A DNA stretch of 64,000 bases from JACVRM01 sp963809765 (GCA_963809765.1 CAWEKT010000001.1:806001-870000), one strand, 5' to 3'; positions 9,516 to 20,829 are shown, counted from the stretch's first letter. Made by a program: numbers and translations. The notes: generated by a model not told the origin, from the letters alone.

Positions 9516-9827
9516 TCAGACGGCGATGCGCTCGAGCGCCTCGACGATCAGCCCGAGGTGCTTGCCCTTCGCGGTCAGCCGGTACTCGACGCGCGGCGGC
9601 CGCGTGTCGTAGATGCGGCGCTCCAGCACTCCCGCCGCCTCGAGCTCGGCCAGCCTCACCGCCAGCGTGCGCGGCGGAATGCTCCCGAGCGCGTACAGGA
9701 ACTCGTTGAAGCGGACTGCGCCGGAGTGCGCGGCCCACAGCACCGAGAGCAGCCAGCTGCGCTCGAGGAGGTCCGCCGCGCGGCGGACCCCCTCGGGCAG
9801 CGGCGTGCAGTCGCGGCACTGCTTCAT
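9516..9827 (-). CDS. HxlR-family winged-helix regulator
   Basis: 103-residue DNA-binding protein. The N-terminal Cys (MKQCRDCTPL), the ERSWLLSVLWAAHSGAVRFNEF helix pattern, and the wing sequence LEAAGVLERRIYDTRPPRVEYRLT followed by TAKG are diagnostic of HxlR/YodB-type regulators. Several members sense thiol stress through the N-terminal Cys; two cysteines (positions 4 and 7) are present here. It begins only 4 nt after the lon stop, so it is probably co-transcribed with lon, and it precedes the bicupin gene. Confidence 0.85.
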   Translation of the reverse strand: MKQCRDCTPLPEGVRRAADLLERSWLLSVLWAAHSGAVRFNEFLYALGSIPPRTLAVRLAELEAAGVLERRIYDTRPPRVEYRLTAKGKHLGLIVEALERIAV

Positions 9828-9831
9828 CGCG

Positions 9832-12122
<2,291 letters not shown>

Positions 12123-12165
12123 CGCAACAGTCCTCTCTGGGTCGCTCCTGGTAGTAACTACAAAG

Positions 12166-12194
12166 ATTGTATCTACTCTGTCAGGGTCACAGAG
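12166..12194 (-). promoter_or_regulatory. lon promoter with overlapping inverted repeat
   Basis: On the minus strand a -10 box TACAAT (12171-12166) is spaced 17 nt from CTCTGT (12194-12189). CTCTGT is also one arm of an inverted repeat CTCTGT-N7-ACAGAG (12176-12194). The 7-nt spacer equals that of the actinobacterial HspR/HAIR operator (CTTGAGT-N7-ACTCAAG), which controls lon in Streptomyces, but the arm sequence differs. A repressor site covering the -35 region is therefore plausible. Confidence 0.45.
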
Positions 12195-12303
12195 AGGGAC
12201 GCCGCGGGTTGCGGAGGGCGCGATCCCAGTGCCGGAGCGCGGTCGCGCTTCGCCTTTGTGGCTGAGAGTCCCTCGCTTCGGCCTCGCGTCGCGGGATGAG
12301 TTT

Positions 12304-12377
12304 GTGGCTGTCAGCCACTAGCGCGGGCGTGAGCGCTGGGGAGTCGCGGACCGAGCTAGCGGCTTTCTGCCACTAGC
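12304..12377. repeat. Palindromic REP-like elements (GTGGCTG family)
   Basis: A perfect copy GTGGCTGTCAGCCAC lies at 12304-12318 and a decayed copy GCTAGCGGC...GCCACTAGC at about 12355-12377. A further half copy (TTTGTGGCTGAGAG) lies near 12255. The same palindrome occurs three times at 39.6-39.8 kb. This lon-protease intergenic gap (12123-12386) otherwise holds only the lon promoter. Confidence 0.6.
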
Positions 12378-12386
12378 GCTGCGAGC

Positions 12387-14378
12387 TCAGCTGCGGGTGG
12401 GGGCGAGGCGTGCGGTCGCCCAGCCGCGAACCAGGCCGCCGGCCCAGCCGTCGCTCGTGGCGGCGGTGCGGCGTGAGAGCCGCGTGATCTTCGCCGAGGC
12501 GGCCGACGTCGCTCCGGCGGTGCCCGTGCTGGTTGGTCGCCCGGACGAGCAGGCGCAGGCGGCGGCCGACGTCGGCGGCTGCGACGCGGTAGGTCGCTGC
12601 CGTGGCGCCCGCAATCGCGGTGCACCGGTTCCCGCGCGAGTCGCACCGCTGCCAGCGGTAGGCGAACGCGAGGGGAGCAGTCCCCGACCAGCTGCCCGGC
12701 CGGGCGGTGAGCACGAACCCTTGCGCGAGCGCGCCCGAGATCGACGGGGCGGCGACCGGCGCGGGAGCGGCCCGCGGCGGGGTCGGGGGCGCGGTCGGCG
12801 GGACGGCGATCGCCACGGCGTTCGAGAAGGCCCCGAGGTTGCCGGCTGCGTCGACGGCCCGCACGACGTACGAGAGGGTGCGGCCGGTGGGCGGCGCGGT
12901 GTCGTCGAAGGAGAGGCCCGACGTCGTCGCGACCTCGACGCCGTCGCGCAGCACGCGGTAGGCGCTCACGCCGACGTTGTCGGACGCGGCGCCCCAGCCG
13001 AGCGTGACGCTCGGCCCCGGGGCCAGCCGGCCGCCGAGCGCCGACGGGGCGAGGGGCGGCGTGGTGTCTGCCGGCGGGGTCGGAGCGGGAGGGGTCGACC
13101 CCGGCACCGAGATCTCCACCGAGGCGCCGCTCGCGGACGCCGACAGCGTGCGGAACGTGAGGCCGGAAACCGGGTCCGACAGTGTCCGCCCGACGGCGAG
13201 CGGGGCGTCGAGGAACGTGGACGTCGCGCTCGTGGTGTCGACGAGGTACGACGGCTGGCGCGCGCGGTAGTCCGGCCCCAGCCGCACCGTCACGCCGTTG
13301 ACGGCGGGGTCGCCGGTCGAGAAGTCGTCGAAGCTCCCGTGCGGCTGGCGGAACTCCAGGTAGAGGTACTGGCCGCTCGTCCCGCGCTGGATGCGAAGGG
13401 ACTGGACGCCCGGCGAGAACCACTCGAGCGGCGCCAGGGTGTACGTGCCCGAGCCGGCGACGGTGGCCATCGAGGAGAGGCCGAGCCAACCGAGCTGCCC
13501 CTTGCGCCAGCGCGGCCGTGTGCCGCGAGCCGTTGCCCATGACGTCGAAGGGGTCGCCGTACTCGTTGCCCGAGCACGACGAGCTCAGCGGCACCCGGGC
13601 GCCTCCGGACGAGCAGGTCAGCGCGCCGGCATGGTGGGTGCCGAGGTTGTGTGTGAGCTCGTGCGCGACCACCTTGAGGGTGAACGAGCCGTTGATCCAC
13701 GCCTTCCGCCCGGGCATCTCGGCGAGCCCGGCCCAGCCGCAGCTCGACGCTGCGCGGGAAGGCGTAGACGACGTGGTGGTAGCCGGCGAGGCTCACGCCG
13801 GCCGCGGTTGCGGCGGCCTCCGCCTCGTTCGCCCAGCGATCGACCGTGCAGCCGGCGCTCGACGAGGGCAGCGTGTACCAGCCGTAGACGTCGCCGGCGA
13901 TGGTCGTGGCGCCGAAGGAGATCTCGTCGAAGTAGGAGGCGACTGAGCCGGTCCCCCCGAACATCGTCGTGGCGGCCGCTGAGGGTGTGTACGGCGTGCT
14001 CGGATCGTCGGCGAAGTTGACGAGCAGGACGGCAACGCGCCGCTGGGCGGGAGCGGCTGCCAGCGTGCGCGCCGCGGGACGTGCAAGCCGGGTCAGCCGC
14101 TGGACGCGCAGCCGGTCGCCGTGCACGGACCCGACGACCCGGATCCGGTCGCCGCTGCGAAGCGCGGCGCCGCGGCCGGGCCGCTCGAGCCGCAGGCGTC
14201 GGTCGCCGGCGAGGAGCGTCGGGTAGAAGCGAGCCTCGCCGCCGCGAAAGTCGTCCGAGTGGGAGAGCTGGAACGTGCCCTCGATCACGCCGCTGTCGTG
14301 GCCGGGGTGGGCGGAGACGACGCTGGGGAGGGCGAGGCCGACGGCCAATACGGCAGCGCAGACGACGACCCTGACCAT
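12387..14378 (-). CDS. Secreted zinc metalloprotease, M11/gametolysin-like (frameshifted)
   Basis: Exported peptidase of about 660 residues. A signal peptide covers residues 1-23 (VVVCAAVLAVGLALPSVVSA). The catalytic zinc site VVAHELTHNLGTHHAG (HExxHxxGxxH) is encoded near 13663-13620, with a Met-turn DPFDVMGN after it, as in gametolysin/metzincin peptidases. Downstream come a beta domain, a fibronectin III-like domain (SVTLGWGAASDNVGVSAYRV) and an Ig-like domain (SWSGTAPLAFAYRWQRC). Shifts near 13745, 13500 and 12540 break the frame; the repaired C-terminus is GWATARLAPTRS at 12387. Likely acts outside the cell on proteins or peptides; the substrate is not deducible. Confidence 0.85.
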
Positions 14379-14466
14379 CCAGGAGGTTCGTCGGCATTTC
14401 GCGGGGGCAGGTCACCCCTTGACCGAGGGACGTGCAGTGGCCGAGTCGGTGCGGCTCGGTCGCGCG

Positions 14467-15523
14467 TCAGGCGGTCCAGCGAAAACCGGTCGCTGCGGGT
14501 GCGGGCGCCAGCGGGCTCGCCGGCAGTCCCGGGCGGGGCTCCGGCTCGTTGAAGCCGCCTGGAGCCACGTCGTTCGGGGAGTCGGAGTGGAAGAGCGAGG
14601 CCAGGTACTGGATCTGGCCTCGCCCGGGCCCCAGCTCGAACTGGCCGCCGCCGTACATGCGGATGCCGTGCTCGTTGCAGTACGCGTAGGTGTCGAAGAG
14701 GGCCTCCAGGCTCCCGATGCGCGACGGCTTGATGTTGAGCGCCTTGACGGGGAAGGGGAGCCCCTCGATGTCCGCCACGCCAGTGGATCGGCTCGTCCCA
14801 CGTGATGCGGTCGCGGTGGGGGCGCAGCACGGCATCGGTCTCCGGCGTCAGCGCGGGATCCTCGATCCACGCCTCCGGGAATCCTTCCGCGACGCGGCGG
14901 TACAGCTCGGGGTCGGGCGCCTGGTCGACCACGGTTCCGGTGTAGCGACCCTTGAGGTCGACGGACTCGACCGCGCCGGTCGCCGCGAGCTCGTTCACGA
15001 GCTCGTCCGTCCAGGCGCTCGTCGGGTCGAGCTTGAACTCGAGGCCCGGGTAGAGCTCGAGCCGCCGGGAGACGGGATCGAGCGAGGGCGGCTCAGGCAG
15101 GCGCATCGAGACGACGAAGCGCACCGGCCGGCTCTCCTTGCCGAGCGCATCGGCGAGCGAAACGCCCGCCTGGCGCAGCGCCAGGTCGAGAGCGGCGCTC
15201 TCGTAGGCCCAGCGGCGGTAGAGCCGGTAGGCGGCGTGCGCCGGCGGCGTGGGGAAGAGGTCGAGCGAGCCCACGAGCAGGCAGAACGTCCCCAGCGTGT
15301 GGCTCCCGACGAGCGCAGCGGGCGGACCGGCGGCCTGCTGCTCCCGCTGCAGGTCGCCGTCGTAGGTCACGTCCTCGCCGATCCCCTCCTCGCCCTGCCC
15401 GCGCAGGCGCACGACGGTGGTCACGCGGGTGAACGCGCTGGACACGGGCTGCTCGAGGCCCTCGAGGTCGGCCCCGTCGATGGTCAGGGGCAGGTCGGCG
15501 AGCTCGCTGGGCAACCCCGGCAC
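14467..15523 (-). CDS. Enolase-superfamily enzyme (frameshifted)
   Basis: About 351 residues when repaired. It has an N-terminal capping domain and a barrel with candidate metal ligands in VESVDLKGRY, AWIEDPALT and ITWDEP, and a candidate general base lysine in ALNIKPSRIGS. The NIKPSR motif resembles methylaspartate ammonia-lyase and o-succinylbenzoate synthase relatives. One +1 shift near 14785 separates the two halves. GTG at 15523 is 10 nt after the stop of the exported protein upstream. No pathway neighbours are present, so I do not assign a reaction. Confidence 0.75.
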
Positions 15524-15533
15524 GCCGAGGAGC

Positions 15534-16239
15534 CTACGTTCCGGTGTCGTTCGCCTCGCGGGTGAACGTGAGCACGGGGCTGTAGCCGGCGTCGTAGCCC
15601 GGTCCCGCCTCGGCGGCGGTCATGTGGAGCCGCAGGAAGCTGCGTCCGACCGGCAGGGTCGCCTTGACGATCGAGCGTGCAGACTGCGTCCAGCACGATG
15701 CGGCGGAAGACGCGCCAGCTGCCGCCGGGCCTCCGCAGCTGCAGCGTCACGTTCTGGCCGGCGAGCGAGTGCGCGCTGCGCGCGCGTGCGAGCAGGCCCG
15801 CCTTCACCTGCGTCAGGTCGAGGTCGGGCGACACGCGGACGACGACGCGGGCCGTGGGCACCATGTTCCACACGGCGCGATATGTGGTGCGGATCCGCGG
15901 CCGAGCCGTCCACCGCCAGCGCCCGCCTTCACCCGTCGACACGGCCGCGGCGTGCACGAACTCCTCGCTCCCGTACGGGAGCGCCATGATGTCCACGCGC
16001 TCGCCCGCCACCGCGCTCGGGACCGTGCCCGTCAGGACGACCGTCTTGCCGAACTCCAGAGCTCCCGCGGCCATCGCACCGACCGCGAGCACGGCTGCCG
16101 TGGCTGCGGCGCCCACGAGAGCAAGCAGCGGCACGGCGCGTCGGCAGCGCCTCGGCAGATCGCTCTCTCGTGCTGCGGTGATGGGAACCCCTTCGTTGAT
16201 GCGGCACCGCAGGGTAGTCCAGCGACGGAGGCCGCTCAA
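15534..16239 (-). CDS. Exported protein of unknown function (frameshifted)
   Basis: A single hydrophobic segment (AVPLLALVGAAATAAVLAVG) is followed by an extracytoplasmic part with beta-sandwich character: TVVLTGTVPSAVAGERVDIM resembles bacterial Ig-like repeats found in surface proteins. A +1 shift near 15680 hides the true C-terminus, which ends SPVLTFTREANDTGT at 15534. The start is uncertain: ATG 16239 gives a basic 30-residue leader, but the GTG just before the hydrophobic segment is also possible. It is upstream of, and closely spaced with, the enolase-superfamily gene. Confidence 0.65.
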
Positions 16240-16300
16240 GCGCGAGCGGGCACGACGGGACGCTGTGAGGCGGGAACCTGGGCCGGGCTGTCGTTGCGGC

Positions 16301-17590
16301 CTAGCCGGGCGGACGGGCGCGGGGGTCGAGCGCCCGCTTCAGAGCGACGAGAGCCTCCTGCGGACGTCCTGCCGCTTCCAGCACCTCGGCGAGGCCGGAA
16401 CACGCGCGCACGAGGTACGGGCCGGGGTACTGCTCGAGCATCTCGATCGCGAGCTCGAAGAGCTCTTGTGCCCGGGCTGCATCGCCGATCGAGGCGTAGA
16501 TCTCGGCCAGCAAGGTGTAACTGCGCCCGGCCTCCTTGGGCTGCGCCCCCTGTAGCAGCCCGGCGACCTCCATCGCGAGCGCGGCCGCCTCCTCACGCCG
16601 GTCGAGCTGCGCGAGCGCGCGCGCCTCCTCGAGGCGGTAGCTCGCTTTCTCGACGTCGTTGCCGCTCTCGAGCATGGGCCAGCCCCGCTCGAGCAGTCGG
16701 AGCGCCTCCTCCGGCCGCTCCCGGTCGAGCTCGATGTGGGCGAGCAGCTCGTGCGCGCGCGCGACGTAGTAGTCGTGCTCGGTCCGCTCCACGATCTCGA
16801 GCGCCCGGCGCGCGTACTGCGCTGCCCGGCCCGTGTCGCTGCGCAGCGCGTGCAGGCGGGACTGTGACCAGAAGAGTCGTGCCATCAGGAGTGGGTCGCG
16901 AGTGGACTCGGAGAGCCTGGTCGTCTCCGCGAGCACGGCCGCCGCGCGGTCGAAGTCGTTGCCGTCGATCAGGGCGTTGGCCAGCAGGACGCCGAACCGC
17001 ACCTGCTCGATGACGTCCTTGCGTGCCTCGGCGGCGGCGAGTGAGCTGCGAAAGACCGCTGCAGAGTCCGCCAGTCGGCCCTGCATCGCGTAGGCGCGGC
17101 CCAGCGTGTCGGCCAGCGACGGGTGCTCGGAGGGCTGCGCACCCCAGACACCGAGCGCCTGCTCGATCAGCTCGATAGCGCGGAGGGTGTCGCCGCGGCG
17201 GAACGCGAGCTCGCCGAGCCCCGCCAGCGCGCGGGCGCGGTCCGACTTGTTCCACGGTGCCTCGAGCACGGCGTTGAGAAGCTCATCTGCCTGGTCGAGA
17301 TCGTCGAGCCGCAAGGAGACTGCCGCCTCCAGCAGGCGGCTGTCCTCGGTCGCAAGCCGGTCGTCGCCGGTCGCCAGAAAGTCCTCGCTGACGTCGAGCC
17401 GGCGGCCCAGCTCACGGAGCAGCTGTAGCGACGGAATTCGGTCGCCGGACTCGATCCGCGAGATGTACGCCGGCGAGCAGCCGGGGAAGGCGAGCTGGCG
17501 CTGCGTCAGGCCCGCACGCTCGCGCGCCTCGCGAAGGCGGACGCCGACAGCAGCAGGGTCGTCGACATGTGTTGACTTTCGGCGCGGCAC
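16301..17590 (-). CDS. XRE-family regulator with TPR domain (RRNPP-like architecture)
   Basis: Intact 429-residue cytoplasmic protein. Residues 15-72 form a Cro/C1-type helix-turn-helix (RLREARERAGLTQRQLAFPG, YISRIESGDRIPSLQLLREL). From about 80 to 425 it is all alpha-helical TPR-like, e.g. RALAGLGELAFRRGDTLRAI and YTLLAEIYASIGDAARAQEL. HTH plus C-terminal TPRs is the architecture of the peptide-sensing RRNPP regulators (Rgg, PlcR, NprR, AimR), though many actinobacterial XRE-TPR proteins have no known ligand. GTG start; a -10-like TATACG lies about 12 nt upstream. It is divergent from a 27-codon hydrophobic ORF only 76 nt away. Confidence 0.85.
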   Translation of the reverse strand: MPRRKSTHVDDPAAVGVRLREARERAGLTQRQLAFPGCSPAYISRIESGDRIPSLQLLRELGRRLDVSEDFLATGDDRLATEDSRLLEAAVSLRLDDLDQADELLNAVLEAPWNKSDRARALAGLGELAFRRGDTLRAIELIEQALGVWGAQPSEHPSLADTLGRAYAMQGRLADSAAVFRSSLAAAEARKDVIEQVRFGVLLANALIDGNDFDRAAAVLAETTRLSESTRDPLLMARLFWSQSRLHALRSDTGRAAQYARRALEIVERTEHDYYVARAHELLAHIELDRERPEEALRLLERGWPMLESGNDVEKASYRLEEARALAQLDRREEAAALAMEVAGLLQGAQPKEAGRSYTLLAEIYASIGDAARAQELFELAIEMLEQYPGPYLVRACSGLAEVLEAAGRPQEALVALKRALDPRARPPG

Positions 17591-17602
17591 GAGCGGGAAC
17601 GT

Positions 17603-17612
17603 CGTATACTAC
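17603..17612. promoter_or_regulatory. Shared -10-like box between regulator and mini-gene
   Basis: GTATACTACT contains TATACT reading rightwards toward the mini-gene and TATACG (offset by symmetry) reading leftwards toward the XRE-TPR gene. No convincing -35 hexamer is visible on either side. If both promoters are used they overlap, so binding of the regulator here could affect both. Confidence 0.35.
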
Positions 17613-17666
17613 TCGCCTCCCCGGGCCCGGGGCCGTCAGTACCAGATCAACAGAAAGGACGGTCCC

Positions 17667-17750
17667 GTGAAGCGTCTCGGAACACTCCTGCTCGCGCTCG
17701 CAAGCATTGCGGCGGTGGCCGCCGGCCTGCCCTGGCCGGCCCCGAGCTAA
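17667..17750 (+). CDS. 27-residue hydrophobic peptide mini-gene
   Basis: GTG-started ORF with a good ribosome-binding site AGAAAGGA 7 nt upstream. It encodes a Lys-Arg start, a long Leu/Ala-rich core (LGTLLLALASIAAVAAG) and a Pro/Trp tail ending PWPAPS. The layout resembles a short signal-peptide-like exported pro-peptide. It faces the XRE-TPR regulator gene and is followed by three hairpins. Alternatives are a small membrane peptide, or a leader peptide of a longer transcript; it has only one Thr codon, so it is a poor Thr attenuator for thrS. Codon use and ribosome-binding site support translation; function is unknown. Confidence 0.55.
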   Translation: MKRLGTLLLALASIAAVAAGLPWPAPS

Positions 17751-17756
17751 CGACCT

Positions 17757-17878
17757 CCCCCGATCGGGGGATCAGGCCTTGACAGGACTGCGGCGATGTT
17801 TCCTCCTGTCAGGACGCCCATTCCGACATGAGGGCCGGCCGGTTAGCCGCAGATCGGCCGGCCCTCACCTTTTCTCTC
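17757..17878 (+). terminator. Structured 3' region with intrinsic terminator
   Basis: Three hairpins follow the mini-gene: CCCCCGATCGGGGG (17757-17770); TGACAGGA (17780-17787) with TCCTGTCA (17804-17811); and a 13-bp perfect stem TGAGGGCCGGCCG (17829-17841) with CGGCCGGCCCTCA (17855-17867) followed by CCTTTTCTCTC. The last is a good intrinsic terminator for rightward transcription. Upstream, CCCCGGGCCCGGGG near 17620 could add a fourth hairpin. Confidence 0.7.
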
Positions 17879-17881
17879 GAT

Positions 17882-18034
17882 TTAGTCGGCCGTGGGGACG
17901 TCCTCCGCGGTGCGCTCGCCGTCGGTCGGATCGGGGGCGGGAGAGTCGGCCACCAGCTCGTTGCGGTCGTCGGTGCGGCCCGCGTCGTCCTCGTCGGAGC
18001 GCCGCTCGGCCGCGGGCGTATCCTGATCGGTCAT
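17882..18034 (-). CDS. Small acidic hypothetical protein (50 residues)
   Basis: Reads MTDQDTPAAERRSDEDD at the start and ends ERTAEDVPTAD: highly acidic and probably disordered. Its ATG overlaps the thrS ATG on the opposite strand (CATG, 18032-18035), so the genes diverge from the same bases. No ribosome-binding site is visible. It could be a real leaderless small gene or just open frame in the thrS upstream region. Confidence 0.4.
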   Translation of the reverse strand: MTDQDTPAAERRSDEDDAGRTDDRNELVADSPAPDPTDGERTAEDVPTAD

Positions 18035-19947
18035 GCGGATCATCCTCCCCGATCGCTCCGAACTTGAACTTCCGGCCGGCGCCACGGGCCTCGATGCCGC
18101 CAAGGCGATCGGCCCCCGGCTCGCCGAACAGGCTGTCCTCGTCCGCTTGAACGGCAGCGTCCGCGACCTGCGCCTGCCGCTTGCCGACGGCGACGAGATC
18201 CAGATCCTGACGACGCGCGACACCGACGACCCGGACGCGCTCGCAGTGCTCCGCCACTCGGCCGCGCACCTGCTCGCCGAGGCGGTGCGGCGGCTCTACC
18301 CGGGCGTGAAGGTCGCGATTGGCCCGCCGATCGAGCACGGGTTCTACTACGACTTCGAGTTTCCCGAGCCGATCGGCGAGGACGCCCTCGAGCGGATCGA
18401 GGAGGAGATGCGCCGCGAGCTGGAGGAAGGGCGCAGCTGGGAGCGCAAGGAGGTTCCGCACCTGGCGGCGCGCGAGTACTTCGAGGAGGAGGGCCAGCCC
18501 TACAAGGTCGAGCTCGTCGACCTGATCGAGGACGAGATCTCCTTCTACACGCAGGGGGACTTCACCGACCTCTGCCGCGGGCCGCACCTGCAGGACTCGG
18601 CGCCGATCAAGGCCCTGAGGCTCACCGGCCTCGCCGGCGCCTACTGGCGCGGCGACGAGAAGAACACGCAGCTGACGCGGATCTACGGCACGGCGTTCTA
18701 CTCGCAGGCCGACCTCGACGCCCACCTGCAGCGGCTCGAGGAGGCGCGAACGCGCGACCACCGCCGGATCGGCGCCCAGCTCGATCTCTTCCACTTCGAC
18801 GAGCACTCCCCCGGCTCGGCGTTCTGGCATGCCAAGGGCATGGCGATCTGGAACGTGCTCGAAGACCTGCGGCGGCGCGAGAACGCCCGCCGCGGCTACG
18901 TCGAGGTGAAGACGCCGCTCATCTACGAGCGCGCGCTCTGGCAGACCTCGGGCCACTGGGAGAAGTTCCGCGACAACATGTTCCTGATCCCGCTCGACGA
19001 CGAGACCGTCTACGGGATGAAGCCGATGAACTGCCCGGGGCACATGCTGCTCTTCGGACACTCGCTGCACAGCTACCGCGAGCTGCCGCTCCGCTATGCC
19101 GAGGCCGCGCCGCTGCACCGCAACGAGCTCGCGGGCGCGCTGAGTGGTCTGACCCGTGTCCGGCACGTCACCCAGGACGACGCGCACATCTTCTGCACGC
19201 AGGAGCAGATCGCCGACGAGCTCGACGGCTGCATCGCCTACCTGCGGTTCCTCTACGGCCTCTTCGGTCTCGAGCCGCGCGCGGAGTTCTCCACGCGGCC
19301 GGACGACAAGCTCGGCGACGCAGCGGAGTGGGACTTCGCGGAGGGTGAGATCCAGGCGGCACTCGAGCGCAACGAGATCGAGTACGTAGTCGGCGAGGGC
19401 GAGGGCTCGTTCTACGGCCCCAAGATCGACCTGCACGTCGATGATGTTCTCGGTCGGTCGTGGCAGCTCGGGACGATCCAGCTCGACCGGCAGATGCCGG
19501 CGCGCTTCGGGCTCACCTACATGGGCGCGGACAACCGCGAGCACCCGGTGTTCGTCATCCACCGCGCCCTCTACGGGTCGTTCGAGCGCTTCGTCGGCCA
19601 TCCTCGTCGAGCACTACGCGGGTGCCTTCCCTGTCTGGCTCGCGCCGGTGCAGGTGCGGGTCATCCCCGTCGGCGAAGGGCACCGTGACGCGGCTGAGGC
19701 TCTGCGCGCCCGGCTCGTCGAGGCGGGCTACCGCGTCGAGGTCGACCAGCGGGACGAGACGGTGGGCAAGCGCATCCGCGACGGCGAGGTCGACAAGATC
19801 CCGAAGGTCGTCGTCTGGGGCGACCGCGAGTCCGACGCCGCCCTGGCCGTCCGCTCCCACGGCGGCGACCAGGCGAATCCGAGCCTCGACGAGTTTCTCG
19901 CCGAGCTCGCCGAGCTCCAGGCCGTGCCGGACGGCGGCCGGCCGTAG
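18033..19947 (+). CDS. thrS: Threonyl-tRNA synthetase (one frameshift)
   Basis: Class II aminoacyl-tRNA synthetase charging tRNA-Thr in the cytoplasm, about 637 residues. Domains: TGS (1-60, RIILPDRSELELPAGATGLD), editing-associated region with HSAAHLLAEAVRRLYP, catalytic core with MKPMNCPGHMLLFGHSLH (zinc Cys) and RHVTQDDAHIFC, and an anticodon-binding domain at the end. A +1 base near 19605 (GTCGGCCATCCTC) shifts the frame before VEHYAGAFPVWLAP. A -10-like TATCCT lies 8 nt before the ATG and no ribosome-binding site is seen, suggesting a leaderless mRNA. It is followed by infC-rpmI-rplT, an order common in bacteria. Confidence 0.95.
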
Positions 19948-19984
19948 CCGCTGCCGGAACCGGCCGTTTCCGCCCGGCGACGGA

Positions 19985-20142
19985 CGTTGCTACGCTCTAC
20001 CTCTGCCAAGCAGGAGCGGACCCGTTCCTCACCTCCCGGCCGCGAGGCTCCGGAGGTTCAACCGAGACGGTTGGAGAATCGGGCCGCTGCATGCAGCGGC
20101 TTTCATCGTTGAGAAGGAGGATTCCAAGCTGGTGAAGGGCAT
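19985..20142 (+). promoter_or_regulatory. Leader region of infC-rpmI-rplT
   Basis: The 195-nt thrS-infC gap contains AACCGAGACGGTT and the perfect palindrome GCCGCTGCATGCAGCGGC (20083-20100) followed by TTTC, a weak terminator-like hairpin. After it comes a strong ribosome-binding site AAGGAGG (20114-20120) that leads to a tiny GTG ORF (20132-20146) whose TGA overlaps the infC TTG. In other bacteria this operon is autoregulated by L20 binding to leader structures; an analogous control is inferred here from position only. A -10-like TACGCT is at 19991. Confidence 0.45.
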
Positions 20143-20829
20143 TTGAGACCGCGCAGAGGGCCACGCTTCGAGCCCGTCCGGCCGCAGCCGCAGGTGCGGG
20201 TGAACGAGGCGATTCGGGTACCCAACGTGCGCCTCGTCGACGAGGACGGCTCCCAGATCGGCATCACGCCGACACCCGAGGCGCAGCAGTACGCCTACGG
20301 CAAGGGGCTCGACCTGGTCGAGGTGGCGGCACAGGCCGACCCGCCGGTGGTGCGGGTCATGGACTACGGCAAGTACCGCTACGAGCAGGAGCAGAAGGCC
20401 AAGCTCGCGCGCAAGCACCAGATCTCCATCAACGTCAAGGAGATCAAGCTCAGGCCCAAGATCGGCAACCACGACTACGAGACCAAGAAGGGCCACGTCC
20501 TCCGCTTCCTCAACCAGCGGGCCAAGGTCAAGGTCACGATCATGTTCCGGGGACGTGAGCAGTACCACCCGGAGCGGGGCCGCGACCTGCTGATGCGCCT
20601 AGCCGAGGAGGTTCAGGAGTTCGGTGTCATCGAGCAGCCGCCGCTCCAGGACGGCCGCAACATGACGATGCTGCTCGGCCCGACCAAGAGCGCAGGAGTG
20701 ACCAGAGATGCCAAAGCAGAAGACCCACAGCGGAGCGAAGAAGACATTCAAGGTGACGGGGCGGGGGAAGGTGCTCCGGCGGCCGACGATGCGCGCCCAC
20801 AAGCTCGAGAAGAAGTCCGCAAAGCGTAA
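20143..20829 (+). CDS. infC: Translation initiation factor IF-3
   Basis: Binds the 30S subunit and proof-reads start-codon choice. The N-domain shows VNEAIRVPNVRLVDEDGSQI, the linker YRYEQEQKAKLARKHQ, and the C-domain EIKLRPKIGNHDYETKKGHV and KVKVTIMFRGRE. The start is TTG, a weak codon; IF-3 genes commonly use unusual starts that allow autoregulation. The normal C-terminus lies at about MTMLLGPTK (20688), yet the frame continues 122 nt into rpmI with a low-complexity acidic tail. A +1 base just before GGAGTGACC would restore a TGA at 20699, so the true end is probably there. Confidence 0.93.
   Translation: MRPRRGPRFEPVRPQPQVRVNEAIRVPNVRLVDEDGSQIGITPTPEAQQYAYGKGLDLVEVAAQADPPVVRVMDYGKYRYEQEQKAKLARKHQISINVKEIKLRPKIGNHDYETKKGHVLRFLNQRAKVKVTIMFRGREQYHPERGRDLLMRLAEEVQEFGVIEQPPLQDGRNMTMLLGPTKSAGVTRDAKAEDPQRSEEDIQGDGAGEGAPAADDARPQAREEVRKA

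Noticed and set aside
17612..18033. T-box leader upstream of thrS
   Set aside because: No conserved GGTGG-type antiterminator bulge or Thr specifier could be found, and a -10 box lies directly before thrS.
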